This document shows, piece by piece, positions 42,129-50,617 of a stretch of DNA of 64,000 nt. Source of the stretch: Dietzia aurantiaca (GTDB lineage: Bacteria > Actinomycetota > Actinomycetes > Mycobacteriales > Mycobacteriaceae); assembly GCF_021033825.1 (NCBI RefSeq), contig NZ_JAIFXZ010000011.1, forward strand, positions 62,001 through 126,000, in the 5' to 3' direction. The position numbers and the translations under genes were made by a program. The notes beneath the pieces were generated by a model that saw nothing but the letters and a program-made list of their open reading frames with translations, did not search any database and had not been told where the DNA came from. Each line of letters starts with the position of its first letter. The stretch's first letter is position 1.

Positions 42129-43373
42129 TCAGGAGACCGGCACGTACTTCTTCGCGCGTCGGCGGGCGCGATGCTCGCGAAGCGCCGTCTTGAGTCCGGC
42201 GCGCCTGCCGTTCCCGGCGGTCGGCTTCGGCTCGGGGAGCCCCTCGAACATCCGCTCCGAGTGGGTCTCGGGGGCGTCGTCGGCGGTGTCCTTGAGCATG
42301 TGGTTGGGCAGGGACATCTTGGCGATGGTGCGCCACGCCTTGAGGTATTGCACCGGAAGCGAGCCGGCCACGTACGGCAGGTCGTACTTATCGCACACCT
42401 CGCGCACCCGCACGGCCGCCTCCGCCAGCCGGTTGGACGACATGTCCGGGTAGAGGTGGTGCTCGATCTGGTACGACAGGTTGCCGGACATGAAGTCGAT
42501 GACCGGGCCGCCGGTGAGGTTCGCGGAGCCGAGCATCTGGCGCAGGTACCACTCGGCCTGCGTCTCGTTCGCGAGGTCCTTCTTGGTGAACTTCTCGGCG
42601 CCGTCGGGGAAGTGGCCGCAGAAGATCACGGCGTTGGTCCACACGTTGCGGATGCCGTTGGCCACCAGGTTGGCGGTGATGGTGGACTTCCAGCCCTTGC
42701 CCGACAGTGCCGGGTAGAACACGTAGTCCTTCGCGAGCTGGCGGCCGGCCTTGCGCAGAAACAGGGAGACGTTGCGCTTGGTCTTCTCGCGGTCGTCGCG
42801 GCCCTTGACGACCTTGCCCAGCTCCAGGTACTGGATCCCCACACCCCACTGGAACAGCAGTGCCAGGGCGGTGTTGTACGCCAGGTTGCCGTAGTAGAAG
42901 GGGTGCCAGCGCTGGTCGCGGGTCACGCGGAGGAGGCCGTACCCCACGTCGTCGTCCATGCCGATGATGTTCGTGTACTTGTGGTGCATGTAGTTGTGGG
43001 TCTGCTTCCAGTGCTCGGACGTGCCCACGTTGTCCCACTCCCAGCTGGTGGAGTGGATCTCGGGATCGTTCATCCAATCCCACTGCCCGTGCATGATGTT
43101 GTGCCCGAGTTCCATGTTCTCGACGATCTTGGCCACACCGAGCGCGCCCGCGCCGATCGCCCACGCGGTCTTGTTGCGCGAGCCCACCATCAGCAGCGCC
43201 CGGGCGCCGACCTCGAGGCCGCGCTGGAAGCGGATGGTGTTGCGGATGTAGGTGGCATCTCGCTCGCCCAGGGAGCCGATGATGTCCTGACGGATCTGCT
43301 CCAGCTCCGCGCCGAGCGCCTCGATGTCATCCTCGCTGAGATGTGCGAACTCTGGGATGTCGGTGATTGCCAT
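42129..43373 (-). CDS. Membrane acyl-CoA/fatty acid desaturase (DesA3-like)
   Basis: 414 aa. Di-iron membrane desaturase, probably stearoyl-CoA delta-9, making oleate for lipids. The three histidine boxes are GHNIMHGQW (91-95), HNYMHHKYTN (126-131) and QIEHHLYPD (about 310), with four TM helices between. The mycobacterial DesA3 homologue is fed by a ferredoxin reductase; no such gene lies here. TACCGT ends 6 nt before the ATG and belongs to a 12-bp palindrome, so the transcript is probably leaderless and under a repressor at the start. The C-terminus is basic (REHRARRRAKKY). Confidence 0.93.
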   Translation of the reverse strand: MAITDIPEFAHLSEDDIEALGAELEQIRQDIIGSLGERDATYIRNTIRFQRGLEVGARALLMVGSRNKTAWAIGAGALGVAKIVENMELGHNIMHGQWDWMNDPEIHSTSWEWDNVGTSEHWKQTHNYMHHKYTNIIGMDDDVGYGLLRVTRDQRWHPFYYGNLAYNTALALLFQWGVGIQYLELGKVVKGRDDREKTKRNVSLFLRKAGRQLAKDYVFYPALSGKGWKSTITANLVANGIRNVWTNAVIFCGHFPDGAEKFTKKDLANETQAEWYLRQMLGSANLTGGPVIDFMSGNLSYQIEHHLYPDMSSNRLAEAAVRVREVCDKYDLPYVAGSLPVQYLKAWRTIAKMSLPNHMLKDTADDAPETHSERMFEGLPEPKPTAGNGRRAGLKTALREHRARRRAKKYVPVS

Positions 43374-43378
43374 GAAGC

Positions 43379-43405
43379 TACGGTACCGTAAGTTACGGTC
43401 CCGTA
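43379..43405. promoter_or_regulatory. Double palindromic operator at the desaturase start
   Basis: TACGGTACCGTA (perfect, 43379-43390) and TACGGTCCCGTA (near-perfect, 43394-43405) spaced 15 bp start to start. The first contains the minus-strand -10 box and lies 6 bp from the ATG. Typical of a TetR-type dimer pair. Confidence 0.65.
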
Positions 43406-43552
43406 GGTTAACTTTGTCGGGTGAGTCACACTCCGCGGCGATAGTCCACCGAAGGGTGAGGGCTGGTCGGCGCAGCCGTGACCAGTGCGAAAAGTGTGGG
43501 AGTCGCCACGGATATCACGGTTGTGTAACGTCGGGCGGGTTGGTGGCGACAT

Positions 43553-43568
43553 ACCGGACGTATCCGGT
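43553..43568. promoter_or_regulatory. Inverted repeat ACCGGA-CGTA-TCCGGT before the 41-aa gene
   Basis: Perfect 6-bp arms with a 4-bp centre, 39 bp before the ATG at 43608. It is either an operator or a leader stem of that small gene. Confidence 0.35.
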
Positions 43569-43607
43569 CGCACGCCGCCGGGAAGAGACACTGACGAGGG
43601 GATCAAC

Positions 43608-43733
43608 ATGAGCAACGCGAACGACATTTTCCTGCAGGCCATCCAGCCCGTGGTCGACATCTTCTGGACCATGGTGTGGAGCGCCACGGGGTCGACCATC
43701 AGCGTCCCGCGCCCGACGACCCCGCAGGGCTGA
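43608..43733 (+). CDS. 41-aa small hydrophobic protein
   Basis: ATG at 43608 with GAGGGG about 7 nt upstream. The first 28 residues are hydrophobic and amphipathic (NDIFLQAIQPVVDIFWTMVW), followed by a Ser/Thr/Pro tail ending PRPTTPQG. There is no cleavable signal. A strong hairpin follows at 43782, so the gene has its own transcript. Size, amphipathic core and Thr/Ser content recall mycoloylated PorA/PorH-like peptides of Corynebacterium, and the 39-aa frame at 34201. This is an analogy, not a match. Confidence 0.6.
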   Translation: MSNANDIFLQAIQPVVDIFWTMVWSATGSTISVPRPTTPQG

Positions 43734-43740
43734 TAGCCCG

Positions 43741-43779
43741 CACAGCGCAAGACAACACAGCGCAAGACAACACAGCGCA
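43741..43779. repeat. 15-bp tandem repeat, 2.6 copies
   Basis: CACAGCGCAAGACAA occurs twice in full and a third time as CACAGCGCA, between the 41-aa gene and its terminator. Probably a recent slippage product. Confidence 0.85.
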
Positions 43780-43781
43780 GG

Positions 43782-43815
43782 CGGCCCGGCTCCCTCGATT
43801 GAGGGCGCCGGGCCG
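43782..43815 (+). terminator. Hairpin after the 41-aa gene
   Basis: CGGCCCGGC/GCCGGGCCG outer stem with an inner CCCTC/GAGGG stem and GATT loop, followed by TTCTCG. It may also stop the convergent SDR transcript. Confidence 0.8.
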
Positions 43816-43841
43816 TTCTCGTGTCTGGCAAGCGCAGTAGG

Positions 43842-44702
43842 TCAGCGCCCGAACTTCTCGCTCCCGCCCAGGTCGACGGGGATCGAGGCGCCGGTGATGC
43901 CGGCGCCGGCATCACTGCACAGGTACAGAGCCATGGAGGCGATCGCCTCGGGCCCGACCCACGGTTGCGGCATCTGGTTCATGCCGGCGAAGGTCTCGGT
44001 GGTGTCCTCGAGCGTCGTGCCCTGTCCGCCCGACATCATGGCGATCATCGACGGGTTCTCGATCATCGGCGTGCGTACGTTGCCGGGGTGGATGGAGTTG
44101 CACCGCACGTTGGAGAAGCCCAGCTCCCCGGCGAGGGCCTTGGCCAGGCCCCGGACGCCCCACTTCGAGGTCGCGTAGCTGGCGGTGAAGGAGCCGCCGC
44201 GCAGCGCGACCATCGAGCTGATGAGGATGACCGCGCCGCCCCGGCCGGTGGCCAGGATGTGGGGAATCGCCACGGTGGTGGTGACCCAGGTGCCCTTGAG
44301 GTTGATGTCCAGGGTGGAGTCCCACTCCTCCTCGGTCCGCTCCCACGACGGGATGGGCTGCGGGGAAACCCCGGCGTTGGCGACCACGAAGTCCAGGCCA
44401 CCCAGCTCGGCGACACCGGCGTCGACGGCCTCGCGCATCCCCGGCATGTCCCGCACGTCGACCTCGCCCGTCACACAGCGCCGCCCGAGAGCGCGCACGG
44501 CCTCGGCGGTGGCCTCCAGGTCCGCCGGGTTCGCCATCGGGTAGGGCACCGACTCGATGTCGCGGCACAGGTCGAGGGCGATCACGTCGCACCCGGCAGC
44601 GGCGAAGGCCTCGCAGTGTGCGCGGCCCTGTCCGCGGGCGGCACCCGTGACCAGCACGACCCTTCCACTGAGGTCGGTCGGCGTGGCGAAGGGTTGTGAC
44701 AT
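43842..44702 (-). CDS. Mycofactocin-type SDR oxidoreductase
   Basis: 286 aa short-chain dehydrogenase. NAD loop VTGAARGQGRAH at about 16-27, NANAG-like VVANAGVSPQ near 113, catalytic Ser (ISSMVALRGG) and Tyr-x-x-x-Lys (SYATSKWG). The insert after strand 2 (DLCRDIESVPYPMANPADLEAT) is characteristic of the mycofactocin-coupled SDR group, which holds NAD non-exchangeably and passes electrons to mycofactocin. No mycofactocin genes lie in this window. AGGAG is upstream of the ATG at 44702, which I prefer to a much longer frame. Substrate unknown, probably an alcohol. Confidence 0.85.
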   Translation of the reverse strand: MSQPFATPTDLSGRVVLVTGAARGQGRAHCEAFAAAGCDVIALDLCRDIESVPYPMANPADLEATAEAVRALGRRCVTGEVDVRDMPGMREAVDAGVAELGGLDFVVANAGVSPQPIPSWERTEEEWDSTLDINLKGTWVTTTVAIPHILATGRGGAVILISSMVALRGGSFTASYATSKWGVRGLAKALAGELGFSNVRCNSIHPGNVRTPMIENPSMIAMMSGGQGTTLEDTTETFAGMNQMPQPWVGPEAIASMALYLCSDAGAGITGASIPVDLGGSEKFGR

Positions 44703-44795
44703 CGAGAGACTCCTGACGTTGTTCGGTAGCGACCCCTGCGGGTCCGTGCGCCCTGCGGCATGCTGGAAGTCAACGAATGACAACCAGAACAGGTC

Positions 44796-46064
44796 GTGAT
44801 CATCATGCTTCAACGAACTCTGATCCTCGTCGATACGTCTTACCTACTGGCGAGTTTCTATAACTCGTGGGAGGAGGGGGCACGCGGTCAGCTGGAGATC
44901 TCGCTGGCCACGGTCGTGCACCGTTTAGATCAGGTCGCCCACGGACTGGTGGATCAGCCGGTCCAGCGCCAGAACTGGTACGACGGCATCCCGGATTCGG
45001 GGCCGCACCGTTATCAACGGACACTGCGCGTCATCGAGGGCGTGCAATTGCGGGCCGGCCAGCTGATCGAGTGGGGTGAGCGCCGGACGCAGAAGGCCGT
45101 CGACACCCTGCTGGTCGCGGACATGATCCAGGCCGCGTACAAGGGCCACTGTGCCGACATGGTCCTCGTGACCGGCGACGCCGACATGATCCCGGGCGTC
45201 CGCGTGGCCGTCGACGCGGGAGTGCGCATGCACCTCGTCGGGTTCGGCTGGGATTCCATCTCGTCCGCGCTGCGTCATGCCTGCGACACCACGACGGTGC
45301 TCGATCCCCGCACCGATTTCCACGACGCCATGCAGATCCGGGTCCTCGAGGGGCCCATCCCGCCGAAGGTGCGCACCGCGGCCCCGCGCCCGGCGCATCC
45401 CGGCGAGGAGACCCGCGATCCGGAGGCGGAGGAGACCGTGGACATGGTCGACGTGCAGTTGCGGTCCGACCGCGCCGCCGCGACCACCGTGGCGGACGAG
45501 ACGCGCCAGACCGTGGCAGACGAGGAGCTCGCGGCCGAGGCCGAGGAGCTCGCGGCCGACGAGGAGGAGTGCGCGGCCATCGTCGATGACGCCCACCGCG
45601 AAGACCCTGCCGACCCTGCCGACCGGCCGGCAGTGCCGAAGCCCGGCCAGGTCCCCCCGGCGCCCCGGGCCGAGCCCCCGGCCGCGGCATCGCCCGCGTC
45701 GGACGAGCCGACGGCCAACGGCTCCGCGCGGCCGAGCCCGTCGATGATGGCCCCGCATCGTCGTCCGCTCCGGTCGAAGTTCGTGCCTCTGCCGGAGGAG
45801 GTGTGGACCTCCTCCGGTGAGCAGACCCCCTTCGACGTAGGGCAGCAGTACGCCACCTGGTGGTACGAGCAGGCCGCCACCGAGGAGCAGCGCGACGACG
45901 CGCATCTCCTGTCGGGCGGGGTGCTTCCGCCGGCGATCGACAGGCCGTTGCTGCAGTTCGCCTGCCAGATGCTCAACGAGTTCACGCTCACCGAGGCCCA
46001 GCGCGTGCGTCTGCGTGACGGATTCCACGAGGGCATCCGCGCGGTACTGCTCAAGCACCGCTGA
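44796..46064 (+). CDS. NYN-domain (LabA/DUF88-like) protein with acidic linker
   Basis: 422 aa. N-terminal NYN (PIN-like ribonuclease) domain at about 1-165: acidic residues in TLILVDTSYLLASFY, KAVDTLLVADMIQAA and LVTGDADMIPGVR form the expected metal site. Then comes a long Ala/Glu/Asp-rich linker (about 200-320) and a C-terminal helical domain (about 330-420, WWYEQAATEEQRDDA). The start may be GTG at 44796 or the nearby ATG at 44805; AGGT precedes the first. Likely an RNA-acting protein. It is divergent from the SDR gene and convergent with the HNH gene. Confidence 0.85.
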   Translation: MIIMLQRTLILVDTSYLLASFYNSWEEGARGQLEISLATVVHRLDQVAHGLVDQPVQRQNWYDGIPDSGPHRYQRTLRVIEGVQLRAGQLIEWGERRTQKAVDTLLVADMIQAAYKGHCADMVLVTGDADMIPGVRVAVDAGVRMHLVGFGWDSISSALRHACDTTTVLDPRTDFHDAMQIRVLEGPIPPKVRTAAPRPAHPGEETRDPEAEETVDMVDVQLRSDRAAATTVADETRQTVADEELAAEAEELAADEEECAAIVDDAHREDPADPADRPAVPKPGQVPPAPRAEPPAAASPASDEPTANGSARPSPSMMAPHRRPLRSKFVPLPEEVWTSSGEQTPFDVGQQYATWWYEQAATEEQRDDAHLLSGGVLPPAIDRPLLQFACQMLNEFTLTEAQRVRLRDGFHEGIRAVLLKHR

Positions 46065-46078
46065 GCCGGCGGCCCGCC

Positions 46079-47665
46079 TCAGAACGGTGGCGGGTCGTAG
46101 CCGGGGTCGCCGGGCTCGGGTACACGCCTGGCGGCGATGTTCTCTCGACGTGCCGCGACCTGGCGTTGCATGCGCTGGAACCAGTAGGTCGGTTTCGGCT
46201 CAGGGCTGAGCCACGGCCGCGGTGGTCCGGCGTCAGAGGAGGCCCCTTCGTCCGGCCGCTGGCGCCATCGCGCCAGCGGCCCGTCCGGCTCGGTGGTGAG
46301 GGTGTGACCAGTGCTGGTGGTGACGGTCAGCGTGCCGTCGCGCGCCAGTTGGTACTCCCACCCGTGGAAGGTTTTGAAGCGGTGGTGCCGCCGACAGAGG
46401 CACATGAGATTGAACTCGACGGTCAGCCCGCCAGAGCCGGTATCAGAGTGATTGAAGGGGCGGATGTGGTCAACATCGCAGTCGTCGGCCGGCACCGAGC
46501 ACCCCGGGTGCCGACAGGTACCGTCCCGTAGCCGGATGCGGCGAGCCAGTTCGGCACTGATCCGATAGCGCCGGGCGGCCGTCGACGAGTCAGCCGACCC
46601 GGGCGTGGGGTCCGGGACCGAGATGGCGGCGCCGACACAGCGCGACAGCAGTTCCATGAGGGCATCGATCGTGGCCGGCCCGCCCCGGGGCATGTAGACG
46701 GCGGGCTCGCCGCCCGGGCCGAGTTCGGTGAGCACGGTGATGTGTGGCCGGAGCTGGGCCCGGGGAGTCTCGCCCGCGAGGCGCTCGCGCGCGACGCTCT
46801 CCGACTCGGGGGCAGAGCCGGGGTCGGCGCCGTGTCCGGGCCCGAGGATCGCGTCGACCAAGGCGTCGGCGCGACGTTCGCCGATGCGTCGGCCGGGCGA
46901 GTTGTCGCATACGCCCGCGTCCACGTACCGGGTCGACTCGCCGCGGGAGTCCTTCTCCTTCTTGATCTGATCGCGCGCCGACATCTGCAGCGCCTCGTAC
47001 AGCGCCGCCGCCTCCGCCGACGTCAGATAGGCATGGAGTTGGGCCATGCCGTCACTGCTGCGACGGACCTGAACGTTGCGCTCGGTGATCGCACGCCGGC
47101 GTCTGGCGAGGACACCGTCCGGGTCGGACTCCTCGATGATGTGATCCGTCTGGCTGAGAATTCGATCGCGGCCCGGGCGCTGCCCCGCGTCGATCGCGCC
47201 CAGGAGCCAGTCGACCACGGCCTTCTGCACGTCGGACCTGAACCTCGACTCCACGACCCGCATCTGGCGAGCGAGCATCTTGACCGTGGCCTCGTCGAGG
47301 CGGCCACACTCCATGGCCTCCAGCAGGGCAGGGAAGTTGTTGACGAGCGTGATCGACAGCTTGATCAGCGCCCGCGCCCGGTGGGTATGTACGCCGTACG
47401 CGGCCACGATCTCGGCGCAGGCGATGTCGAAGGGGTCGATCAGCGCGTAGTCCTGCGGCTCCTCGCACATCGGGTCGTAGCCGGCGTCGACAGCCCGCTG
47501 GAACTCCACGTCGTCACAGATGTCGAGTAGCGCGTAACACGCACGTAAGCGGGCCGCGGCGGCGCGATTCTCCGCCTGCAGGGCCTCGAGAACCGCCTTG
47601 CTCGCCTCCGGGATCCTGGTGTCCGTACCGGGTTCCGACTTCTGGTCAATTCCCGCCATCGCCAT
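46079..47665 (-). CDS. DUF222/HNH endonuclease, 13E12 family
   Basis: 528 aa. N-terminal DUF222 domain (about 20-330), linker, and a C-terminal HNH nuclease domain with the zinc and catalytic motifs CRHPGCSVPADDCDVDHIRPFNH and LCRRHHRFKTFHG. These genes form multi-copy, selfish-type families in actinobacteria (REP13E12 in M. tuberculosis). No flanking direct repeats were seen, so this copy seems fixed. A degenerate LexA box lies 30 bp upstream of the ATG, consistent with DNA-damage induction reported for relatives. Confidence 0.92.
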   Translation of the reverse strand: MAMAGIDQKSEPGTDTRIPEASKAVLEALQAENRAAAARLRACYALLDICDDVEFQRAVDAGYDPMCEEPQDYALIDPFDIACAEIVAAYGVHTHRARALIKLSITLVNNFPALLEAMECGRLDEATVKMLARQMRVVESRFRSDVQKAVVDWLLGAIDAGQRPGRDRILSQTDHIIEESDPDGVLARRRRAITERNVQVRRSSDGMAQLHAYLTSAEAAALYEALQMSARDQIKKEKDSRGESTRYVDAGVCDNSPGRRIGERRADALVDAILGPGHGADPGSAPESESVARERLAGETPRAQLRPHITVLTELGPGGEPAVYMPRGGPATIDALMELLSRCVGAAISVPDPTPGSADSSTAARRYRISAELARRIRLRDGTCRHPGCSVPADDCDVDHIRPFNHSDTGSGGLTVEFNLMCLCRRHHRFKTFHGWEYQLARDGTLTVTTSTGHTLTTEPDGPLARWRQRPDEGASSDAGPPRPWLSPEPKPTYWFQRMQRQVAARRENIAARRVPEPGDPGYDPPPF

Positions 47666-47694
47666 GTGCGCCGCCCCTCCACGCTCCGATTCAA

Positions 47695-47710
47695 TCGCTT
47701 CTGTGTTCGA
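47695..47710. promoter_or_regulatory. Degenerate SOS (LexA) box before the HNH gene
   Basis: TCGCTT-CTGT-GTTCGA: one perfect half (GTTCGA) and one half matching three of six bases of TCGAAC-N4-GTTCGA, 30 bp before the ATG at 47665. Confidence 0.35.
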
Positions 47711-47740
47711 CTGAAATCAAGGTAGCAAGGGGGTACGACA

Positions 47741-48241
47741 TCAACCTCGGCCGCTGAACAACTCTCTGTAGTAACCGGCCAGGCCCGGGTAGTAGTCCGG
47801 GTCGAACCGGAGCGCATCCGGATCCCGGCCCGCCTCGGCCTCGACCAGCCGGTCCAGGTAGAAGTCCCATCCGGGACCGATCGAGGCGGCGGACTCGGTG
47901 TCCGGAATGTCCTGTTCCAGGGAGATGACGGCCTCGTCGTCGTCGCCCTCGACCCGCACCGTGAGCACCCACCCGGCGGGACCGGTGGTGACGACGAGGA
48001 CCATCGGTTCCTCACACCGCCGCACCTCCACGGTGGACGTGGGGGAGCCCTCCTCGACGGTCATCGTCAACTCGACGGTGCCGCTGGCCGGGTCGCCCGA
48101 CCACGGGCCGATCCACCGGGCAGTGCGGGCCGGGTCGGTGACGGCCGCCCACGCCTGCTCGCGCGAGATCGGCAGTCGGCGGGTGAACACGACGGCCCCC
48201 GACTCGGTGAGAGAGCCGGAGGCCGTGGGTGGGGTGGGCAT
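47741..48241 (-). CDS. SRPBCC/AHSA1-family protein
   Basis: 166 aa with the START-like hydrophobic-pocket fold: the early VVFTRRLPISREQAWAAVTDPARTARWIGPW and the middle GTVELTMTVEEGSPTSTVEV pattern are diagnostic. Members bind hydrophobic ligands or act as small cyclases or stress proteins; no activity can be assigned. Start is the ATG at 48241 with AGGAG upstream. It lies 44 bp downstream of the mycoloyltransferase gene on the same strand and is probably co-transcribed. A role with lipids is tempting but unproven. Confidence 0.88.
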   Translation of the reverse strand: MPTPPTASGSLTESGAVVFTRRLPISREQAWAAVTDPARTARWIGPWSGDPASGTVELTMTVEEGSPTSTVEVRRCEEPMVLVVTTGPAGWVLTVRVEGDDDEAVISLEQDIPDTESAASIGPGWDFYLDRLVEAEAGRDPDALRFDPDYYPGLAGYYRELFSGRG

Positions 48242-48285
48242 GGCGTCTCCTCGCGGTGAGAGCGACGCCGCGTCGGCCGGATGCT

Positions 48286-49530
48286 CTAGCGCAGCGCCGG
48301 CATCACCGTATCGCGCATGGGCGCGAGGAAGCGGCTGAAGTTGTCCCAGTTGTGCATCCCGGTCGGCAGGTAGTCGACGCGCGCACCGATTCCCAGCTCC
48401 TTCAGGCGCTCGTCCATGTCGACGGTGCAGGCGTGCGTGGCGATCTCCAGACCGGCGCCCTGGCTGAAGCGCAGCAGGTCGTGGTCGTTGCGCTGCCACT
48501 CGGTGGCGTCGGGCATGCCGGTCGCGGTCGCGAAGTAGAGCGCCTTGTCGCGGAGCTTCTCGGCGTGGAGCAGGCCGTCGTTCTCCAGGTAGGCGGGGTC
48601 GTTTCGCTGGCCCCACATGTTGGCGATGTTGCCGCCACGCGTCTCGGCCACGATCTTGGCGAGCAGGAAGCCCAGGTCGTCGCGGGCGGTGTAGCAGCCG
48701 GCGATCGCGCCGATCGCCTGGTACATCTCGGGGCTGCGCTCCGCGGTGGTGACCGCGCTGGCGGCGCCCATCGACAGTCCGGCCATGCCGCGCTTGCCGG
48801 TGAACGGGATCGCGTGTTCGCCGGACTCCAGCAGCGGTGGCAGCTCCTGGGTGAGGAACGTCTGCCACTTGTTGCGGCTCAGTACCGGGTCGTCGTGCTG
48901 CCAGTCCGCGTGCAGCGAGCCGTCGGCCCGGGCCGGCATGACCAGGGTGACGTGCTCCCCCGCGAACACCTCCTGGATCCGTCCGGGCAGCAACCAGCCG
49001 CTCGGCGAGGGCGAGTCCACGCCGTCGAGGAGGTAGAGCATCGGCGCCGGAGCGTCCGAGGCGGCGCGCCAGATCTCGACCGGCAGGACGCGGTTCATGG
49101 ACTTGGAGGCGACCCACCAGCGCTCGAAGCGCGGATCACCGCCGGCGACCATCGGGTCGCCGACCTCGACATCGCGCACCTCGGTGACCTCGACGGGCTC
49201 GGGCTCCATGCCGATCGGCGGGGTGGCCGCGGTGTTCTGCGAGCCGGTGCCCATCGGGGGCAGGGTGCCGAGGCCGACGAGCGAGTCGGTGCCGGTCGAG
49301 CCGGTGGAGCCGACGGTCGCGGCGCCGGCCGCGGCGCTCGACGGGTCGACGCTGCCGCCCAGGTTGTTGACCGAACCGATGTTGCCGAGGGAACCGGGGT
49401 TGAGCGATCCGGGATCACCCGAGCCCGCCTGTGCCGCGGCGGGCGCCGCCGCGCCGCAGACCAGGGTCAGCGCCACCGCGGGGACGAGTGCGCGGCGTGC
49501 CGCGGAGGCCGGAAGGGATCTCAAGTTCAC
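48286..49530 (-). CDS. Antigen-85-like mycoloyltransferase/esterase
   Basis: 414 aa secreted alpha/beta hydrolase that should transfer mycoloyl groups from trehalose monomycolate to the wall arabinan or to another acceptor. Start GTG at 49530 (AAGGTG upstream), giving a signal peptide at about 1-33. A long Gly/Ser/Asn linker follows (SLNPGSLGNIGSVNNLGGS), then the catalytic domain: nucleophile Ser in GMAGLSMGAASA, acid region DLLRFSQGAGLE, and catalytic His in LPTGMHNWDNF. The order and motifs match the Corynebacteriales Ag85/PS1 family, though relatives include other esterases. Confidence 0.88.
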   Translation of the reverse strand: MNLRSLPASAARRALVPAVALTLVCGAAAPAAAQAGSGDPGSLNPGSLGNIGSVNNLGGSVDPSSAAAGAATVGSTGSTGTDSLVGLGTLPPMGTGSQNTAATPPIGMEPEPVEVTEVRDVEVGDPMVAGGDPRFERWWVASKSMNRVLPVEIWRAASDAPAPMLYLLDGVDSPSPSGWLLPGRIQEVFAGEHVTLVMPARADGSLHADWQHDDPVLSRNKWQTFLTQELPPLLESGEHAIPFTGKRGMAGLSMGAASAVTTAERSPEMYQAIGAIAGCYTARDDLGFLLAKIVAETRGGNIANMWGQRNDPAYLENDGLLHAEKLRDKALYFATATGMPDATEWQRNDHDLLRFSQGAGLEIATHACTVDMDERLKELGIGARVDYLPTGMHNWDNFSRFLAPMRDTVMPALR

Positions 49531-49687
49531 GGGGTCACCTTGGTTGCGCGGGAAGGGAAGCGACCCCACTGAACGGCGCGCGAAGTCACCACGCGGAGGC
49601 CACTGGCTGATGATAAACCACTGAGCGTCCCAAGTGAATGTCCTGAAACTCCCTGGGCATGGCCCTCAGCCGAATCCGCGCGAGCGA

Positions 49688-50584
49688 CTACTGCCGCGTG
49701 TCGCGGGGTAGCGTCGGGCCCGACTGCCCGCCCTCGGCGCTGTCAGTGCCTCCGGCGCCGCCGGTGTCGGCCGGCCGGGCGTCGCCGGGGGCGGAGGTGG
49801 CGGCGTTGTCGTCGTCGCCCTCCGTCAGTTGGCGGCCCGCGCCCGCCGCACCGCCCGACTCGAGGCCCATCGACGCGCGGATCTGGTCGAGCTTGGAGCG
49901 ACCCTCCGACTCCCGGGTGAGGGCGGCGGCGTCGAGCTGCGCGGTGGACGGGCCGCCGGTGGCCTCGGCGAGCTCCTGCTTGCCGAGCGCGGTGGTGTAC
50001 CGGCTCTCGATTTTGTTGCGGATCTCGTCGAACGTCGGCGAGTTACCGCCGCCGACGCCCTCCATCGAGGTGAGCGACTCGGTGGTGCGATGCTGCATCT
50101 CCGCCTGCGTGGCCTGCAGCAGCAGCTGGTCCTCCTGCGCCAGGGTCTCGCGCAGCTTCCGCTCGGACTCGCCGACCGCCTGCTTGGCCTGCTCGGCCGC
50201 ATGAGTCGCCTGGCCGTGCAGCTGCCGCGTGTGCTCCAGGTCCGACTCCAGCGTCACGAGCCGCCCGGCCATCTGCTCGGCCTGCGTCTCCAGCTGGCCG
50301 GCCCGCGCCTGGTCGCCCTCCGCGCGCGCCTTCTCTGCCATCTGCAGCATCTGCCGGATCTGCCCTTGCACCTCGTCGAGCTGCCGGGCCTTGGTGCCCA
50401 TCGCGATCTCGAGCTGCTTGGCGTTGCCGATCACCGCGGCGGCCTGGTCGGCCACGGCCTTGTGCTGGTCCCGGGCGCCCTGCATCGCCTGGTGGACGAG
50501 GACCTTGGGGTCGGCGTTGTCGTCGACCGCCTTGTCGAGCGAGGCCTTGAGGTAGTTCCAGCCCTTGGAGAACGGGTTCGGCAT
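49688..50584 (-). CDS. pspA: PspA/IM30 family membrane-stress protein
   Basis: 298 aa. Long coiled coil (about 20-215: VHQAMQGARDQHKAVADQAAAV to LGKQELAEATGG) with the PspA-type N-terminal amphipathic helix (MPNPFSKGWNYLKASLDK), as in the 35-kDa antigen Rv2744c. ESCRT-III-like polymers coat damaged inner membrane. The tail (about 235-298) is disordered, acidic and Thr/Gly-rich. AAGGAC precedes the ATG. It lies 33 bp downstream of an unknown 484-aa gene, probably in one operon, and not next to a clgR or rv2743c-like partner. Confidence 0.9.
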   Translation of the reverse strand: MPNPFSKGWNYLKASLDKAVDDNADPKVLVHQAMQGARDQHKAVADQAAAVIGNAKQLEIAMGTKARQLDEVQGQIRQMLQMAEKARAEGDQARAGQLETQAEQMAGRLVTLESDLEHTRQLHGQATHAAEQAKQAVGESERKLRETLAQEDQLLLQATQAEMQHRTTESLTSMEGVGGGNSPTFDEIRNKIESRYTTALGKQELAEATGGPSTAQLDAAALTRESEGRSKLDQIRASMGLESGGAAGAGRQLTEGDDDNAATSAPGDARPADTGGAGGTDSAEGGQSGPTLPRDTRQ

Positions 50585-50617
50585 GGCTGCGTCCTTACTG
50601 TCGGCGAGTGGCGAGCG

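Noticed and set aside
46079-47665. Complete mobile element around the DUF222/HNH gene
   Set aside because: No terminal repeats, integrase or target duplication seen; only the single gene can be supported.
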